NCBI GenBank assembly: GCA_014860585.1
Contig: JACZJL010000126.1
Location: 1-58,333 of the forward strand
From: Bacteroidales bacterium
GTDB lineage: Bacteria > Bacteroidota > Bacteroidia > Bacteroidales > 4484-276
DNA: 58,333 nt
Direction of reading: 5' to 3'
Under the pieces are notes generated by a model that ran no database searches, was not told the origin of the DNA, and saw nothing but the letters and a program-made list of their open reading frames with translations. Positions 44,190 through 54,424 of the stretch are shown here, one piece after another (positions within the stretch are counted from its first letter, which is position 1; the number at the start of each line of letters is the position of its first letter). The position numbers were made by a program, and so were the translations under genes.

Positions 44190-44284
44190 AAAAATGAAAT
44201 GAACCTATTACTCAAAAAACCTCGATTATGAAAAGAATTTATATGTGTCGTGAAAATATAGAAATAATTTCAGGCTGTCATCTG

Positions 44285-47200
44285 ATGAAAATACCTAAGA
44301 TTCTGTTTTTAACAACTTTAATTCTCCTGCTTTTAGGATTAAATGATCCTGTTTACAGCCAAATAACGGTTGATGAAATATCAACAGCGGTTGGTGCTAA
44401 AGATGCAACCACCACTGCAGTTGATCATGAGACAGGGAATGGAAGTAGCTGTTTGATGATTGTTGGAATTTCTTCAAGGGAGAGAGATGTTTACGGTGTT
44501 ACATATAATGGAGATGATTTGACCCTTTTGGGAAGCAGGGTAACAAACAATGCATACACATACATTTATTATCTTCTAAACCCTGATGAGGGGATTAATT
44601 TACTCACAGTAAATCACGAAAAATTAGGAGGTGAACATAGGGTTGTTGTTGGTGTAATGACACTTTTCGGCGTTGATCTGAACAATCCGCTTGGGACTTT
44701 CAACTCCAGCAGTGGGACTGCATCATCAGGTAATACTACCATTGAGTCTTCAGAAGGAGATATGGTTTTTGCGGTTCTTGCAATCGAAAAAGCAAAGGAT
44801 GTTAGCAATGTTACTTCAGGTCAGACTTCAATTTGGAATATTGATACTGATGCACAGGTAGGTGCTGATGGGCCATGGGGAGCCGGTAGTAGAACAGATG
44901 CTCTCAGTGGTACTTCCACAACGATGAGCTGGAGCTGGACAGGGAGTAAACCATGGAGTATCAGCGGAGTTGCCATTAAAGCAGGTGATCCTTGCAACCC
45001 GGTTTACGGTGAGAATTTGACATCAGCAGCAGACGCAGATGTATGGACTTATACTCCAGATTTGAATTTCGGAGCCTGTAATGTCATTTACCTCAACAGT
45101 TTATATCAAAACAGGATATTTTTACAATTCGATCTGTCCGCTATACCTGCCAGTGCAGTGATTACAGGAGCCACCCTGAGAATGACCAAAGTAGGGGGGA
45201 ATGTTGAATCACACCCGATAAGCGTTCACCAGTTGACCAATGCTTGGGATGAAGGCTCAGGAAGTTGCAGTGGCGCCAGCGGGAACGTGACCTGGAATGA
45301 CCGGATGACCGGAACCCCTTGGACAACCGCAGGCGGAGATTTCAACTCCACACCTGAATCAACAACTTCAGTTGCCGGAGAGGGTGTTTATGATTGGGAT
45401 CTGACATCACTTGCCCAGCAGTGGGTGTCGGGGAATGAAGATAATTACGGGGTGTTGTTAAAGTTTGAAACAGAAGTGGCCATAAACCGGGAGAAAATTT
45501 TCGCATCAAGAGAATATGCTACACCATCAAGCCGCCCTCAATTGATTATCAACTATACCATACCTCTGAGCGGTGAAGTAACCAAGTCAGATTTGGACTG
45601 TAACGGCGGAAATAATGGAGAAATAATTGTGAGTTCCCCGACCGGTGGGAGCGGATCTTATGCATATCGCCTGAATGAAGGCTCATGGCAAAGCAGCGGT
45701 ATTTTTTCAGAGCTATCGGCAGGTACTTACACAGTATGGATCAGGGATGCAAATGCCACCGAGTGCGAGGTTGGTCTCGGCGATTATACGATCACTGAGC
45801 CGGAAGTTTTGAGCGCCACAGTTACGAAAACCGATATTACCTGTAATGGAGAGGATGACGGCACAATCACCGTGAGTTTACCATTGGGTGGTTATGGTAC
45901 TTATCAAACATCTATCGACAATGCCAATTGGTTCGAAGTAACAGCGGAAAATCCAAAAATCTTTACTGATTTGAGTGTTGCCCCTTACACAGTGCGGCTG
46001 AGAGATGCCGCAAATACTGACTGTGTGGTTAATTTAGGGGATCAAACCATAACCGAGCCGGAAGTTTTAAGCGCTTCTGTAGAAACTACTGATGTTTCCT
46101 GTAACGGAGAGGAAGATGGTACAATCACCGTAAGTTTACCGCTGGGTGGCTACGGTACATACCAAACGTCAATTAACAATACCGATTGGTATGCTGTCAC
46201 CCCGGAAGCTCCATATAACTTCACTGTTTTGGGTGCTGATACCTACACGGTTCAACTTAGAGATTTAGCAAATACTGACTGTGTTGTTAATTTAGGAGAT
46301 CAAACCATCATTGAGCCTCCGGTCCTTTCGTTAACAGCAAACAAAAGCAATGTGGTTTGTTATGGCCAGAGCAACGGATCTGTTACAGGATTTGCTTCAG
46401 GAGGCACTCCCCCTTACCAATATAAACTGAATGATGGCAGCTATGGAAGCAACAGCAGTTTTACCGGCCTGGCCACTGGAACCTATACGATATGGGCAAA
46501 AGATGCCAATAATTGTGAAACCTCAACGAATGTCACCATCAACGAACCTTCTCAGATTGAGGTTGATGAGACGATTGTTCAGCCAACCTGTTTCGGTGAT
46601 GGGAGCATATCCCTGACGGTTACCGGAGGAACGCCGCCTTACACTTATGACTGGGCAGATCTGCCGGGGAGTTTGAACCCGAAAAACCGGACAGGGCTCA
46701 ATATCACCGAAGATACTGATTATACCGTCACGGTCACCGATTCAAAAGGTTGTACATTTACTCCGGCTCCCTACACCTTGTTAGCACCGGAGGGTTGCGA
46801 AGGCCTCACTGTTTGTCAGAGCGATGATGAAAGTATTTTGACAGTTGATCCTGACCCGGATGTTACCTCCTATGAATGGTCAATCCTCGATTTTGAAACC
46901 CCGCCGAATTATTACAACAGTGCAATCATCAATCCTGCCGGAGGGACCGGACCATTACCATCGGTTATCATTGACTGGGGTAGTGTTCCTGTGGGTTCCT
47001 ACAAGGTGTGTGTTGTGGCCCACAACATTTGCGGAACGTCGGAAGAAACATGTATTCCGGTAAATGTCATCACGGTAGATGCTGAAGCGGCAGCCGATCC
47101 GGTATGTGAAGGTGGCGACTTGTTTTTGTATGCGAGCGGTGGAGACAGCTATAGCTGGTCCGGCCCTGGCGGATTCACTTCAACCAGCGCCAATCCGGTG

Positions 47201-50200
47201 ATTTACGATGCCACCTCTGCAATGAGTGGTGATTACTACGTGGAGGTGACCAATGCTGATGGATGCGTTGCTACGGCCTCCGTTACCGTGAGTGTCTCAA
47301 TTCCCCCAGCCGTATCAGCTGCAAATATCAATAATGCAGCCTGCGGTCAGGCATTAGGATCCATCAACCTTTCAGTTGACCCCGAAACAGGAAGCTACAG
47401 TTACCTTTGGAATACCGGAGCAACCACGCAGGATATTGAAAACCTTCTTTCAGGCAATTATTCTGTTTTGGTCACGGATCTGAATACCGGATGTACCACA
47501 GAGGAAACTTTTACTATTATTGACTTACCTGGTCCGGTAGTCTCGGCAGTTGCAACACCCGTATCCTGTTCATCAGGTTCAGATGGAACAGTTACCGCGA
47601 AAATAACATCAGGTGGTACGGCTCCTTTTACCTATGCCTGGAGCAATGGGGTGTCGCACACGACCAATGATCTTTCGCACACAATTTCAGGCCTCATTAC
47701 CGGTAATTACTCGGTTGTGGTTACCGATGTCAATGGTTGCATTAGTGCTTCATCAGCCCAGGTTACCCAGCCCAATCCATTGACGCTGGACTATACCAGG
47801 GTAAATGTTTCCTGTTTTGGCGAAAGCACCGGTAGCATTAATCTGATTGTCAATGGTGGGACGCCCGGATTTACTTACGCCTGGACCAAAAATGGTTCTC
47901 CTTTCGGCGGGGATACGCAGGATCTTACAGCTATTACCGCTGGTGTTTATATGGTCACAGTGACGGATAACAATTTGTGCACGGCATCAGCAACGATCAC
48001 GATCACACAGCCTGCAGCAGCACTTGCAGCAATTGCCACTCCCACACATGTGGGATGCAATGACGGCTCTGACGGACAGATCATCCTGAGCGTCTCCGGA
48101 GGTACACCTCCTTATCACTATGTATGGTCCAACAGCGCCACCTCGAAAGACATTACCGGGCTTGTCGCCGGAACCTACAGTGTGACCATCACCGACGCGA
48201 AAGGATGTACCTACGAAAGTGAGGATATTCAGGTCACTGAGCCGGACGAACTGGTTGCCAGCGGAGTGACGACAGATATCAGTTGCTTTGAAGGAGCTGA
48301 TGGTGCGATCACCCTGACGATCGAAGGGGGAACAAGCCCTTTTGCCTACAGTTGGTCGAACGGAGCGACAACCAAGGATCTTAGCGGGGTTACTGCAGGT
48401 GATTACGACGTCACTGTGGTGGATGACAACGGTTGTACCGCTACAGCCATTTTTACCCTGACCGAACCATCCCTGCTGGATGTTTCGGTAACCCTGAAAG
48501 TAGATGTCAGTTGTTACGGAGGGTCGGATGGAAGCATTGACATCACAGTGGAAGGCGGAACAGAGCCTTACACTTTTAGTTGGTCGAATGGATCAGTTTT
48601 AGAAGACCTGATGGGCCTGCCTGCCGGTTTATACACAATTCTTGTAACCGATGCCAAAGGCTGTACAGCACAAACCAGTGCAACTGTGAACCAGCCGCCC
48701 CTGATGAGCGTATCGGGGAGTGTTACCAACAATGTATGCTTTGGCGGAGCAAGCGGGGCAATCGAAATCACCGTAACCGGCGGAACTGCCGCATATAGCT
48801 ATTCCTGGACGACCGATATTGGAACCGGGCTTGAACCTGCAGAAAAGAATCAATCAGGTCTGACCATCGGAACTTACACCGTAACTGTAACCGATGCAGA
48901 GAATTGCGTTGCAGTTGCCGGTTTCACGATCACCCAGCCCGGCCAGATTCAATTATCGATGCTGAACTCCGACGTTTCCTGTTTTGGCGGCAGCGATGGC
49001 AGCATCAACCTGACAGTCACCGGAGGAGTTACACCCTACACCTATTCATGGGAAGGGCCAAACGGTTTTACCGCTGGTGCAGAAGATATTACTGACCTGA
49101 GTGTTGGAACTTATACCGTGACGGTTACAGATTTTAACGGCTGTGAAGCGGTGTTAACTTCCGACCCTGTCCAGGAACCCACACAGCTGAGTGTTACGGT
49201 GGATTTGATCAAGGATGTGACCTGTCGTGGGGGCGATGATGGGGAAGCACAGGCGAATCCTGTTGGAGGTACTCCTCCTTACAGCTATTTATGGTCAGAA
49301 GGCACGGTTTCTTCGTTCCTGACAGCCTCTGCAGGAACTTACCAGGTTGAGGTCACCGACGCCAAGGGATGCACGGCAATTTCAAGCATCCAGATCAATG
49401 AACCTGAAGAAGAAATAGAACTTTACGCAATTATTCGTAATACCTCCTGGTGTGAAGGCAACACAGGAGAAATTGAACTTATTGTAGAAAATGGTGTGGA
49501 ACCTTTTACTTACAGCTGGACAGGCCCTGGCAGCTATACTGCTGACACAAAGGATATTTCCGGTCTTGCAGCCGGTACTTATACTGTGATTGTGGAAGAT
49601 GCTTTGGGTTGTACAGCAACCCTCGGAGGCATAGAGGTTGAGACTGCACCGGACATGGAAGGCATGGTAACGGTGATCAACCGGACGTGTCTGGTGGCAG
49701 ATGGGGAGGCCTATGCTATAGTAAGTGGCGGAGTAGAACCCTACACTTATCTTTGGGAGCCAGGAGGCCAGACCACTTCATTCATCGCCGGACTGGATGT
49801 GGGAACCTACACCGTTACCGTGACCGATGCCGATGGTTGCGAAGCAACATACACAGGCACAGTTGGCATTCCTGAATGCAACCCTCCGGTAGCCGAGCCA
49901 TACTATTATGAAACGTGTGGAACATTTACCAATTCCGTTGCTTTGCATGATGCACATCCGGATTTCGAAAATTCCGATCTTGTATTTCTGCCGGTCACTT
50001 TTCCATCAACAGAAGAAGGATCAATAGAATGGGGTTCAGAAATAGGAGGGGAGCTGGTTTTTAACGGTACCTTTACCTATACTCCGGCGGCAGAATACAC
50101 CGGTATATTTAGTGTGGTCTATTTCATTGAAGACCCTAACGGATTGACAGCCACATCAACGCTTACCATCTCTGTTTCACAGATGTCAGCTCAATTCAGC

Positions 50201-53200
50201 GAGATGAACATTGCCCATGAATCATGCGGTGCTTCAGATGGTTCTGCAACGGTTACACTTAGTGGCGGATTTGCACCCTATACGTACGTTTGGAGCCATA
50301 ACCCCGATCTGAATGATCCGACTGCTGCAGGTCTTGCTGCAGGAACTTATTCTGTAACAGTGACCGACAGCCAAGGTTGTTCAGTATCGGCAGAAGTGAC
50401 CATCCTCAATGTTTGCCTGACTATTGAAAAGCAACTCGCTGCTGTCAATGGCGATAACCTGGCTAGTGAATACAACGATATCGGGGACATTCTTGAATAT
50501 GAAATTATTGTTACAAATACCAGCAATGCAATATTATTTAATGTATTGGTAACTGACCCACTCACAAACCTGGAACAGACTATAGTTAGTCTCTTGCCAG
50601 GAGCACCCAATGCAGAATCAATTACAACATACTACACTGTAACCGAAGAAGATTTATTGTCCGGCCAGGTTGATAATATTGCCACTGCATCCTTTACCTT
50701 CAATGATGAAGAATTTATTCGTCAGGATGATGAAACTGTTTTTGCTGGAATTGCTGATATCAGGGTTGAAAAATTTGTTGAAACAACTCCGGTAAATGCT
50801 GGTGGTGAGCTGATTTACAGAATTGTTGTTACCAATGATGGACCTGCATTGGCAAGGAATATTACTATTACAGATATCATAACTGCCTTCCCGAATCCAC
50901 TTTATGCGCTAACACTTGATGGAACCTTTGAAACCTGGCCAGGAAATTATCAGCTTGAGAATAGCCTGGTCAAAAATCAAAGTTTTACCTTATATATTAA
51001 AGGTGTGGTTAGCATCAATCAATGCAGTCCCGTAAGTAATACTGTTACCGTTAATGCTGAAAATGATGAATCACCTGGAAACAACACATTTACTGTGATT
51101 ACGGATGTGGAGGATCACGAGAACCCTGTGATTTCAATATGCCCTCCGGATTTTACCGGGGATGATTTCATCGAAGGGTGCACTACTGATGCTATTTTAG
51201 GTTTTTCATTCAGTGAAACTTTGGTTGTTTTGTCTGATATTAATGATTTCCCAGGGACAGCAGAAGACAATTGCGGGATTGTCACTGTGACCTATATTGA
51301 TGTTACTTCAGGTTTGTGCCCGATTATAGTAAGCCGCACCTGGACGGTGAAGGATCCTTCCGGAAATAGCTCCAGTTGTGTACAAATGTTTGAAATTATT
51401 GATACAGAGAAACCATTAATTACGACTACAGCTACAAATCAATATTTTGGTTGTAATCCAACGATCACAGCACCAGTCTTCACGGGTAGTGACAACTGTG
51501 AGGGGACGATCACCCCAACGGTGACCACCGATGGAGTGACCAATACAGGCTGCAGTTTCAGCCAGACGTGGAGGGCGAACTATACCGACGTCTGCGGCAA
51601 TCAGGCCGACGAGGTAAGCATTACTTACAACTGGACAGTTGCAACTCAAATAGAAGTTGATTGCTCTCAACCAATTGCTTTGAATTCATGTACTTCATTA
51701 GTTGATATCCAGGCAGCCTATTTGACCTGGATTGATGGATTCACCTTTACGGGCGGTTGTGATGTCACAGATAATAAGGCGGATATTCCTGTCCTCCCAA
51801 TAAATGTTGAGTGCTCTGGAGCAAATCTGGAGTTCAACTTTATCGCTTCAGATGCTTGCAGCAGCGATATTTGTTCATCTACATTCACGGTAGATGCAAC
51901 TCCTGGATTAATAATTACCGAAGCTACAGACAAGACCGTTATTTCCTGTGCTTTTGCCAATCAGACAGCAGTCGATGCAGACTTTTCAGATTGGCTTGCC
52001 ACGGCAGGAGTGAGTGGAGGTTGTTCACCGACCTCCACACCCGATATCACGACAGCCCCCGATTATTGCGGCGGCAGTGTGGTAGTTACTTGGACGATAG
52101 CCGATCAGTGCTATGCTGGTTCGACTTATTCGGCGGCCTATACCGTCACTGCACCTTCAGACGTCTTAGTGACCGAAGCTACGGATAAAACTGTCAACGC
52201 CTGTGAATTTACCGATCAGACAGCGGTCGATGCAGATTTTGCAGACTGGCTTCTCACGGCAGGAGTGAGCGGAGGCTGTTCACCGACCTCCACACCCGAT
52301 ATCACGACAGCCCCCGACTATTGCGGTGGCAGCTTGGTAGTCACGTGGACGATAGCCGATCGTTGCTATGCTACTTCAACTTATTCAGCGACCTATACTG
52401 TCACTGCACCATCAGCCGTCGTAGTGACCGAAGCTACGGATAAAACTGTCAACTCCTGTGAATTTACCGATCAGACAGCAGTCCAGGCAGACTTTGATGC
52501 ATGGCTTCTTACGGCAGGAGTGAGTGGAGGCTGTTCACCGACCTCCACACCCGACATCACGACAGCCCCCGACTATTGCGGTGGCAGCGTGGTAGTCACG
52601 TGGACGATAGCCGATCACTGTTATACACCTTCAACCTATTCAGCGACGTATACCGTCACAGCTACGGCAGCCCTCATCGTGACTGAAGCTCAAAACAAGA
52701 CCGTTGATGCCTGTGATTTTGCCGATCAGACCGAAGTCCAGGCAGACTTTGTAGCATGGCTTCTTACGGCAGGAGTGAGTGGAGGCTGTTCACCGACCTC
52801 CACACCCGACATCACGCCAGCCCCCGATTATTGCGGCGGCAGTGTGGTGGTCACATGGACGATAGCCGATCACTGCTATGCTACTTCAACTTATTCAGCG
52901 ACCTATACCGTCACTGCACCATCAGCCCTCACCGTGACTGAAGCTCAAGACAAGACCGTTGATGCCTGTGATTTTGCCGATCAGACCGAAGTCCAGGCAG
53001 ACTTTGATGCATGGCTTCTCACGGCAGGAGTGAGTGGAGGCTGCACACCGACCTCCACACCCGACATCACGACAGCCCCTGACTATTGCGGCGGCAGTGT
53101 GGTAGTTACTTGGACGATAGCCGATCAGTGCTATCCCGGTTCGACATATTCGGCAACCTATACCATTAATCCACCACCAGGTGTTGTTATTGCTGAAGTG

Positions 53201-54232
53201 GAAGATCTAATTATTCCACCTTGTAGTTTTACTTCTCAGGAAGCTGCAGACCAGGCGTTTGCTTCATGGTTAGGCGGTTTCAGTGTCAGCGGCGGGTGTA
53301 CCCCGACGTTTGGCACCAACCCGGGTATTCCGACAGCACCAAATTACCAGGGTGGCGCTGTGGAAGTAACATGGACGGTAAATGATCACTGTTTTGAGAC
53401 TTCAATCCATACAGCAACTTTTACAATCACGCCGCTGGTCGAAATTGAAGCCTATGTTTATCTTGAAGGCTCTGCAATTAAACCGGATGGTCAATCAATA
53501 TATACGTTACCAATGCGTACCACTTTGAATTTTTTGAAGGTACTACCGGGTCAAATGTATAGTGACTTTTTCTATGGAACATATTATTCTCCTCCAGGTC
53601 AGCCTTATAATATTCCACCATGGAGCTACAATGGAAATGAAGGAGAATACTATGATTCCGGTGGTGATCCATTGAATGGCGATGCAAATTACCCAGCTAC
53701 AGTTGTTGACTGGGTGCTTGTTTCCTTACGTGATAATCCTGCAGGAACAGGCGGACCGGTTTGCCAGGCTGCTGCTTTGTTGCACAAAGACGGTACAATT
53801 GAGTTTGTTGGAGGAGGCCCGGCTTGCTGTGATGTTAATATGAATACAAGTTACTGGGTGGTTGTTGAGCATCGAAATCACCTGATTGTAATGTCTCATG
53901 AGTCTGTTGCAATTGTTGATGGAAAGATCATTTATGATTTCCGTATACAACAAAGTTACCTGAATGATCCTTTCGGGTTTGGATTTTATGCCCGTCAGAA
54001 GGAAATTTTATCTGGTAAATATGCCATGTATGGAGGTAATGGCGGACAAGTGGTCAATGCTCAATCAGATACCGACATCACCTTTGATGATAGAAGTTTT
54101 TGGGAGGAGGCCAATGGTATATTTGGCCGATATTCCAACAGTGATTATAATATGAATGGAGATAACAATTTTAATGACCGCGTAATGTGGGAGTTCAACA
54201 ATGGAAAATTTACGAGTGTACCAAGAAATTAA
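44285..54232 (+). CDS. Giant secreted SprB/DUF11/HYR-type repeat adhesin
   Basis: 3315 residues from the ATG at 44285, which begins a good signal peptide (1-26, ending VYSQ); an ATG at 44228 would add 19 polar residues. In order: an uncharacterised beta domain (about 27-236), a DNRLRE domain (about 239-425), SprB repeats (about 430-840), a PKD/Ig-like part (about 840-1005), SprB repeats (about 1015-1865), a cadherin-like part, one more SprB repeat, two DUF11 domains (about 2042-2275), an HYR-like part (about 2279-2538), five near-identical 85-residue repeats plus a diverged sixth (about 2543-3052), and a C-terminal module (about 3053-3315) with a dockerin-like Ca-binding motif DYNMNGDNNFND. 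No T9SS tail is evident. A surface adhesin or gliding/attachment role is inferred. Confidence 0.88.
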   Translation: MKIPKILFLTTLILLLLGLNDPVYSQITVDEISTAVGAKDATTTAVDHETGNGSSCLMIVGISSRERDVYGVTYNGDDLTLLGSRVTNNAYTYIYYLLNPDEGINLLTVNHEKLGGEHRVVVGVMTLFGVDLNNPLGTFNSSSGTASSGNTTIESSEGDMVFAVLAIEKAKDVSNVTSGQTSIWNIDTDAQVGADGPWGAGSRTDALSGTSTTMSWSWTGSKPWSISGVAIKAGDPCNPVYGENLTSAADADVWTYTPDLNFGACNVIYLNSLYQNRIFLQFDLSAIPASAVITGATLRMTKVGGNVESHPISVHQLTNAWDEGSGSCSGASGNVTWNDRMTGTPWTTAGGDFNSTPESTTSVAGEGVYDWDLTSLAQQWVSGNEDNYGVLLKFETEVAINREKIFASREYATPSSRPQLIINYTIPLSGEVTKSDLDCNGGNNGEIIVSSPTGGSGSYAYRLNEGSWQSSGIFSELSAGTYTVWIRDANATECEVGLGDYTITEPEVLSATVTKTDITCNGEDDGTITVSLPLGGYGTYQTSIDNANWFEVTAENPKIFTDLSVAPYTVRLRDAANTDCVVNLGDQTITEPEVLSASVETTDVSCNGEEDGTITVSLPLGGYGTYQTSINNTDWYAVTPEAPYNFTVLGADTYTVQLRDLANTDCVVNLGDQTIIEPPVLSLTANKSNVVCYGQSNGSVTGFASGGTPPYQYKLNDGSYGSNSSFTGLATGTYTIWAKDANNCETSTNVTINEPSQIEVDETIVQPTCFGDGSISLTVTGGTPPYTYDWADLPGSLNPKNRTGLNITEDTDYTVTVTDSKGCTFTPAPYTLLAPEGCEGLTVCQSDDESILTVDPDPDVTSYEWSILDFETPPNYYNSAIINPAGGTGPLPSVIIDWGSVPVGSYKVCVVAHNICGTSEETCIPVNVITVDAEAAADPVCEGGDLFLYASGGDSYSWSGPGGFTSTSANPVIYDATSAMSGDYYVEVTNADGCVATASVTVSVSIPPAVSAANINNAACGQALGSINLSVDPETGSYSYLWNTGATTQDIENLLSGNYSVLVTDLNTGCTTEETFTIIDLPGPVVSAVATPVSCSSGSDGTVTAKITSGGTAPFTYAWSNGVSHTTNDLSHTISGLITGNYSVVVTDVNGCISASSAQVTQPNPLTLDYTRVNVSCFGESTGSINLIVNGGTPGFTYAWTKNGSPFGGDTQDLTAITAGVYMVTVTDNNLCTASATITITQPAAALAAIATPTHVGCNDGSDGQIILSVSGGTPPYHYVWSNSATSKDITGLVAGTYSVTITDAKGCTYESEDIQVTEPDELVASGVTTDISCFEGADGAITLTIEGGTSPFAYSWSNGATTKDLSGVTAGDYDVTVVDDNGCTATAIFTLTEPSLLDVSVTLKVDVSCYGGSDGSIDITVEGGTEPYTFSWSNGSVLEDLMGLPAGLYTILVTDAKGCTAQTSATVNQPPLMSVSGSVTNNVCFGGASGAIEITVTGGTAAYSYSWTTDIGTGLEPAEKNQSGLTIGTYTVTVTDAENCVAVAGFTITQPGQIQLSMLNSDVSCFGGSDGSINLTVTGGVTPYTYSWEGPNGFTAGAEDITDLSVGTYTVTVTDFNGCEAVLTSDPVQEPTQLSVTVDLIKDVTCRGGDDGEAQANPVGGTPPYSYLWSEGTVSSFLTASAGTYQVEVTDAKGCTAISSIQINEPEEEIELYAIIRNTSWCEGNTGEIELIVENGVEPFTYSWTGPGSYTADTKDISGLAAGTYTVIVEDALGCTATLGGIEVETAPDMEGMVTVINRTCLVADGEAYAIVSGGVEPYTYLWEPGGQTTSFIAGLDVGTYTVTVTDADGCEATYTGTVGIPECNPPVAEPYYYETCGTFTNSVALHDAHPDFENSDLVFLPVTFPSTEEGSIEWGSEIGGELVFNGTFTYTPAAEYTGIFSVVYFIEDPNGLTATSTLTISVSQMSAQFSEMNIAHESCGASDGSATVTLSGGFAPYTYVWSHNPDLNDPTAAGLAAGTYSVTVTDSQGCSVSAEVTILNVCLTIEKQLAAVNGDNLASEYNDIGDILEYEIIVTNTSNAILFNVLVTDPLTNLEQTIVSLLPGAPNAESITTYYTVTEEDLLSGQVDNIATASFTFNDEEFIRQDDETVFAGIADIRVEKFVETTPVNAGGELIYRIVVTNDGPALARNITITDIITAFPNPLYALTLDGTFETWPGNYQLENSLVKNQSFTLYIKGVVSINQCSPVSNTVTVNAENDESPGNNTFTVITDVEDHENPVISICPPDFTGDDFIEGCTTDAILGFSFSETLVVLSDINDFPGTAEDNCGIVTVTYIDVTSGLCPIIVSRTWTVKDPSGNSSSCVQMFEIIDTEKPLITTTATNQYFGCNPTITAPVFTGSDNCEGTITPTVTTDGVTNTGCSFSQTWRANYTDVCGNQADEVSITYNWTVATQIEVDCSQPIALNSCTSLVDIQAAYLTWIDGFTFTGGCDVTDNKADIPVLPINVECSGANLEFNFIASDACSSDICSSTFTVDATPGLIITEATDKTVISCAFANQTAVDADFSDWLATAGVSGGCSPTSTPDITTAPDYCGGSVVVTWTIADQCYAGSTYSAAYTVTAPSDVLVTEATDKTVNACEFTDQTAVDADFADWLLTAGVSGGCSPTSTPDITTAPDYCGGSLVVTWTIADRCYATSTYSATYTVTAPSAVVVTEATDKTVNSCEFTDQTAVQADFDAWLLTAGVSGGCSPTSTPDITTAPDYCGGSVVVTWTIADHCYTPSTYSATYTVTATAALIVTEAQNKTVDACDFADQTEVQADFVAWLLTAGVSGGCSPTSTPDITPAPDYCGGSVVVTWTIADHCYATSTYSATYTVTAPSALTVTEAQDKTVDACDFADQTEVQADFDAWLLTAGVSGGCTPTSTPDITTAPDYCGGSVVVTWTIADQCYPGSTYSATYTINPPPGVVIAEVEDLIIPPCSFTSQEAADQAFASWLGGFSVSGGCTPTFGTNPGIPTAPNYQGGAVEVTWTVNDHCFETSIHTATFTITPLVEIEAYVYLEGSAIKPDGQSIYTLPMRTTLNFLKVLPGQMYSDFFYGTYYSPPGQPYNIPPWSYNGNEGEYYDSGGDPLNGDANYPATVVDWVLVSLRDNPAGTGGPVCQAAALLHKDGTIEFVGGGPACCDVNMNTSYWVVVEHRNHLIVMSHESVAIVDGKIIYDFRIQQSYLNDPFGFGFYARQKEILSGKYAMYGGNGGQVVNAQSDTDITFDDRSFWEEANGIFGRYSNSDYNMNGDNNFNDRVMWEFNNGKFTSVPRN
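45580..49880 (+). repeat. Array of SprB-type coding repeats (interrupted)
   Basis: About seventeen units of roughly 70-85 residues, each with C-x-G-x(2,3)-G-x-I near the start, GGTPPYTYSWSNG-like centre, and L.AGTYTVTVTDA.GC at the end. An Ig/PKD-like part at about 46800-47300 interrupts them. Units are diverged at DNA level, unlike the 255-base repeats further on. Confidence 0.85.
51911..53185 (+). repeat. Five near-identical in-frame 255-bp tandem repeats
   Basis: A shared block (CCTCCACACCCGA) recurs at 52032, 52287, 52542, 52797 and 53052, exactly 255 bases apart, and ACCGAAGCT/ACTGAAGCT recurs at 51917, 52172, 52427, 52682 and 52937. Each unit encodes 85 residues with GVSGGC, TSTPDIT, PDYCGGS and VVTWTIAD. 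The unit length keeps the frame, so copy number can change without a frameshift. A sixth, diverged unit follows. Confidence 0.95.
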
Positions 54233-54330
54233 CTGTAGAAATTTGAGCAGACAGGTCATTTGATAATCTGTTCAAATTATTAAAAATCTATAATTTATTT
54301 AAATATTTTAAACACTTAGTCATTGAATAC

Positions 54331-54338
54331 TATTTTTG
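54331..54338 (+). promoter_or_regulatory. -7 promoter box before the tandem-95 gene
   Basis: TATTTTTG fits TAnnTTTG, 87 bases before the ATG at 54425, in an AT-rich spacer after the giant gene. A T-rich stretch about 21 bases further up could be a weak -33. This allows the last two genes to be transcribed independently. Confidence 0.5.
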
Positions 54339-54424
54339 CACATTAATACCTTTATCAGTATCAGAGAAATAATTGATGGAATTTGAAAATTCTACATAGT
54401 ATTACCATACAAAACCCTATATTT

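Noticed and set aside
44190-44284. Possible frameshift splitting one large adhesin into the 905-aa and 3315-aa genes
   Set aside because: The second gene has its own good signal peptide and N-terminal domain, and a 95-base spacer separates the two.
51911-53185. Regularly spaced repeats that could suggest a CRISPR or satellite array
   Set aside because: The 255-base period is coding, in frame, and conserved over the entire unit; there are no short repeat/spacer blocks and no cas genes.
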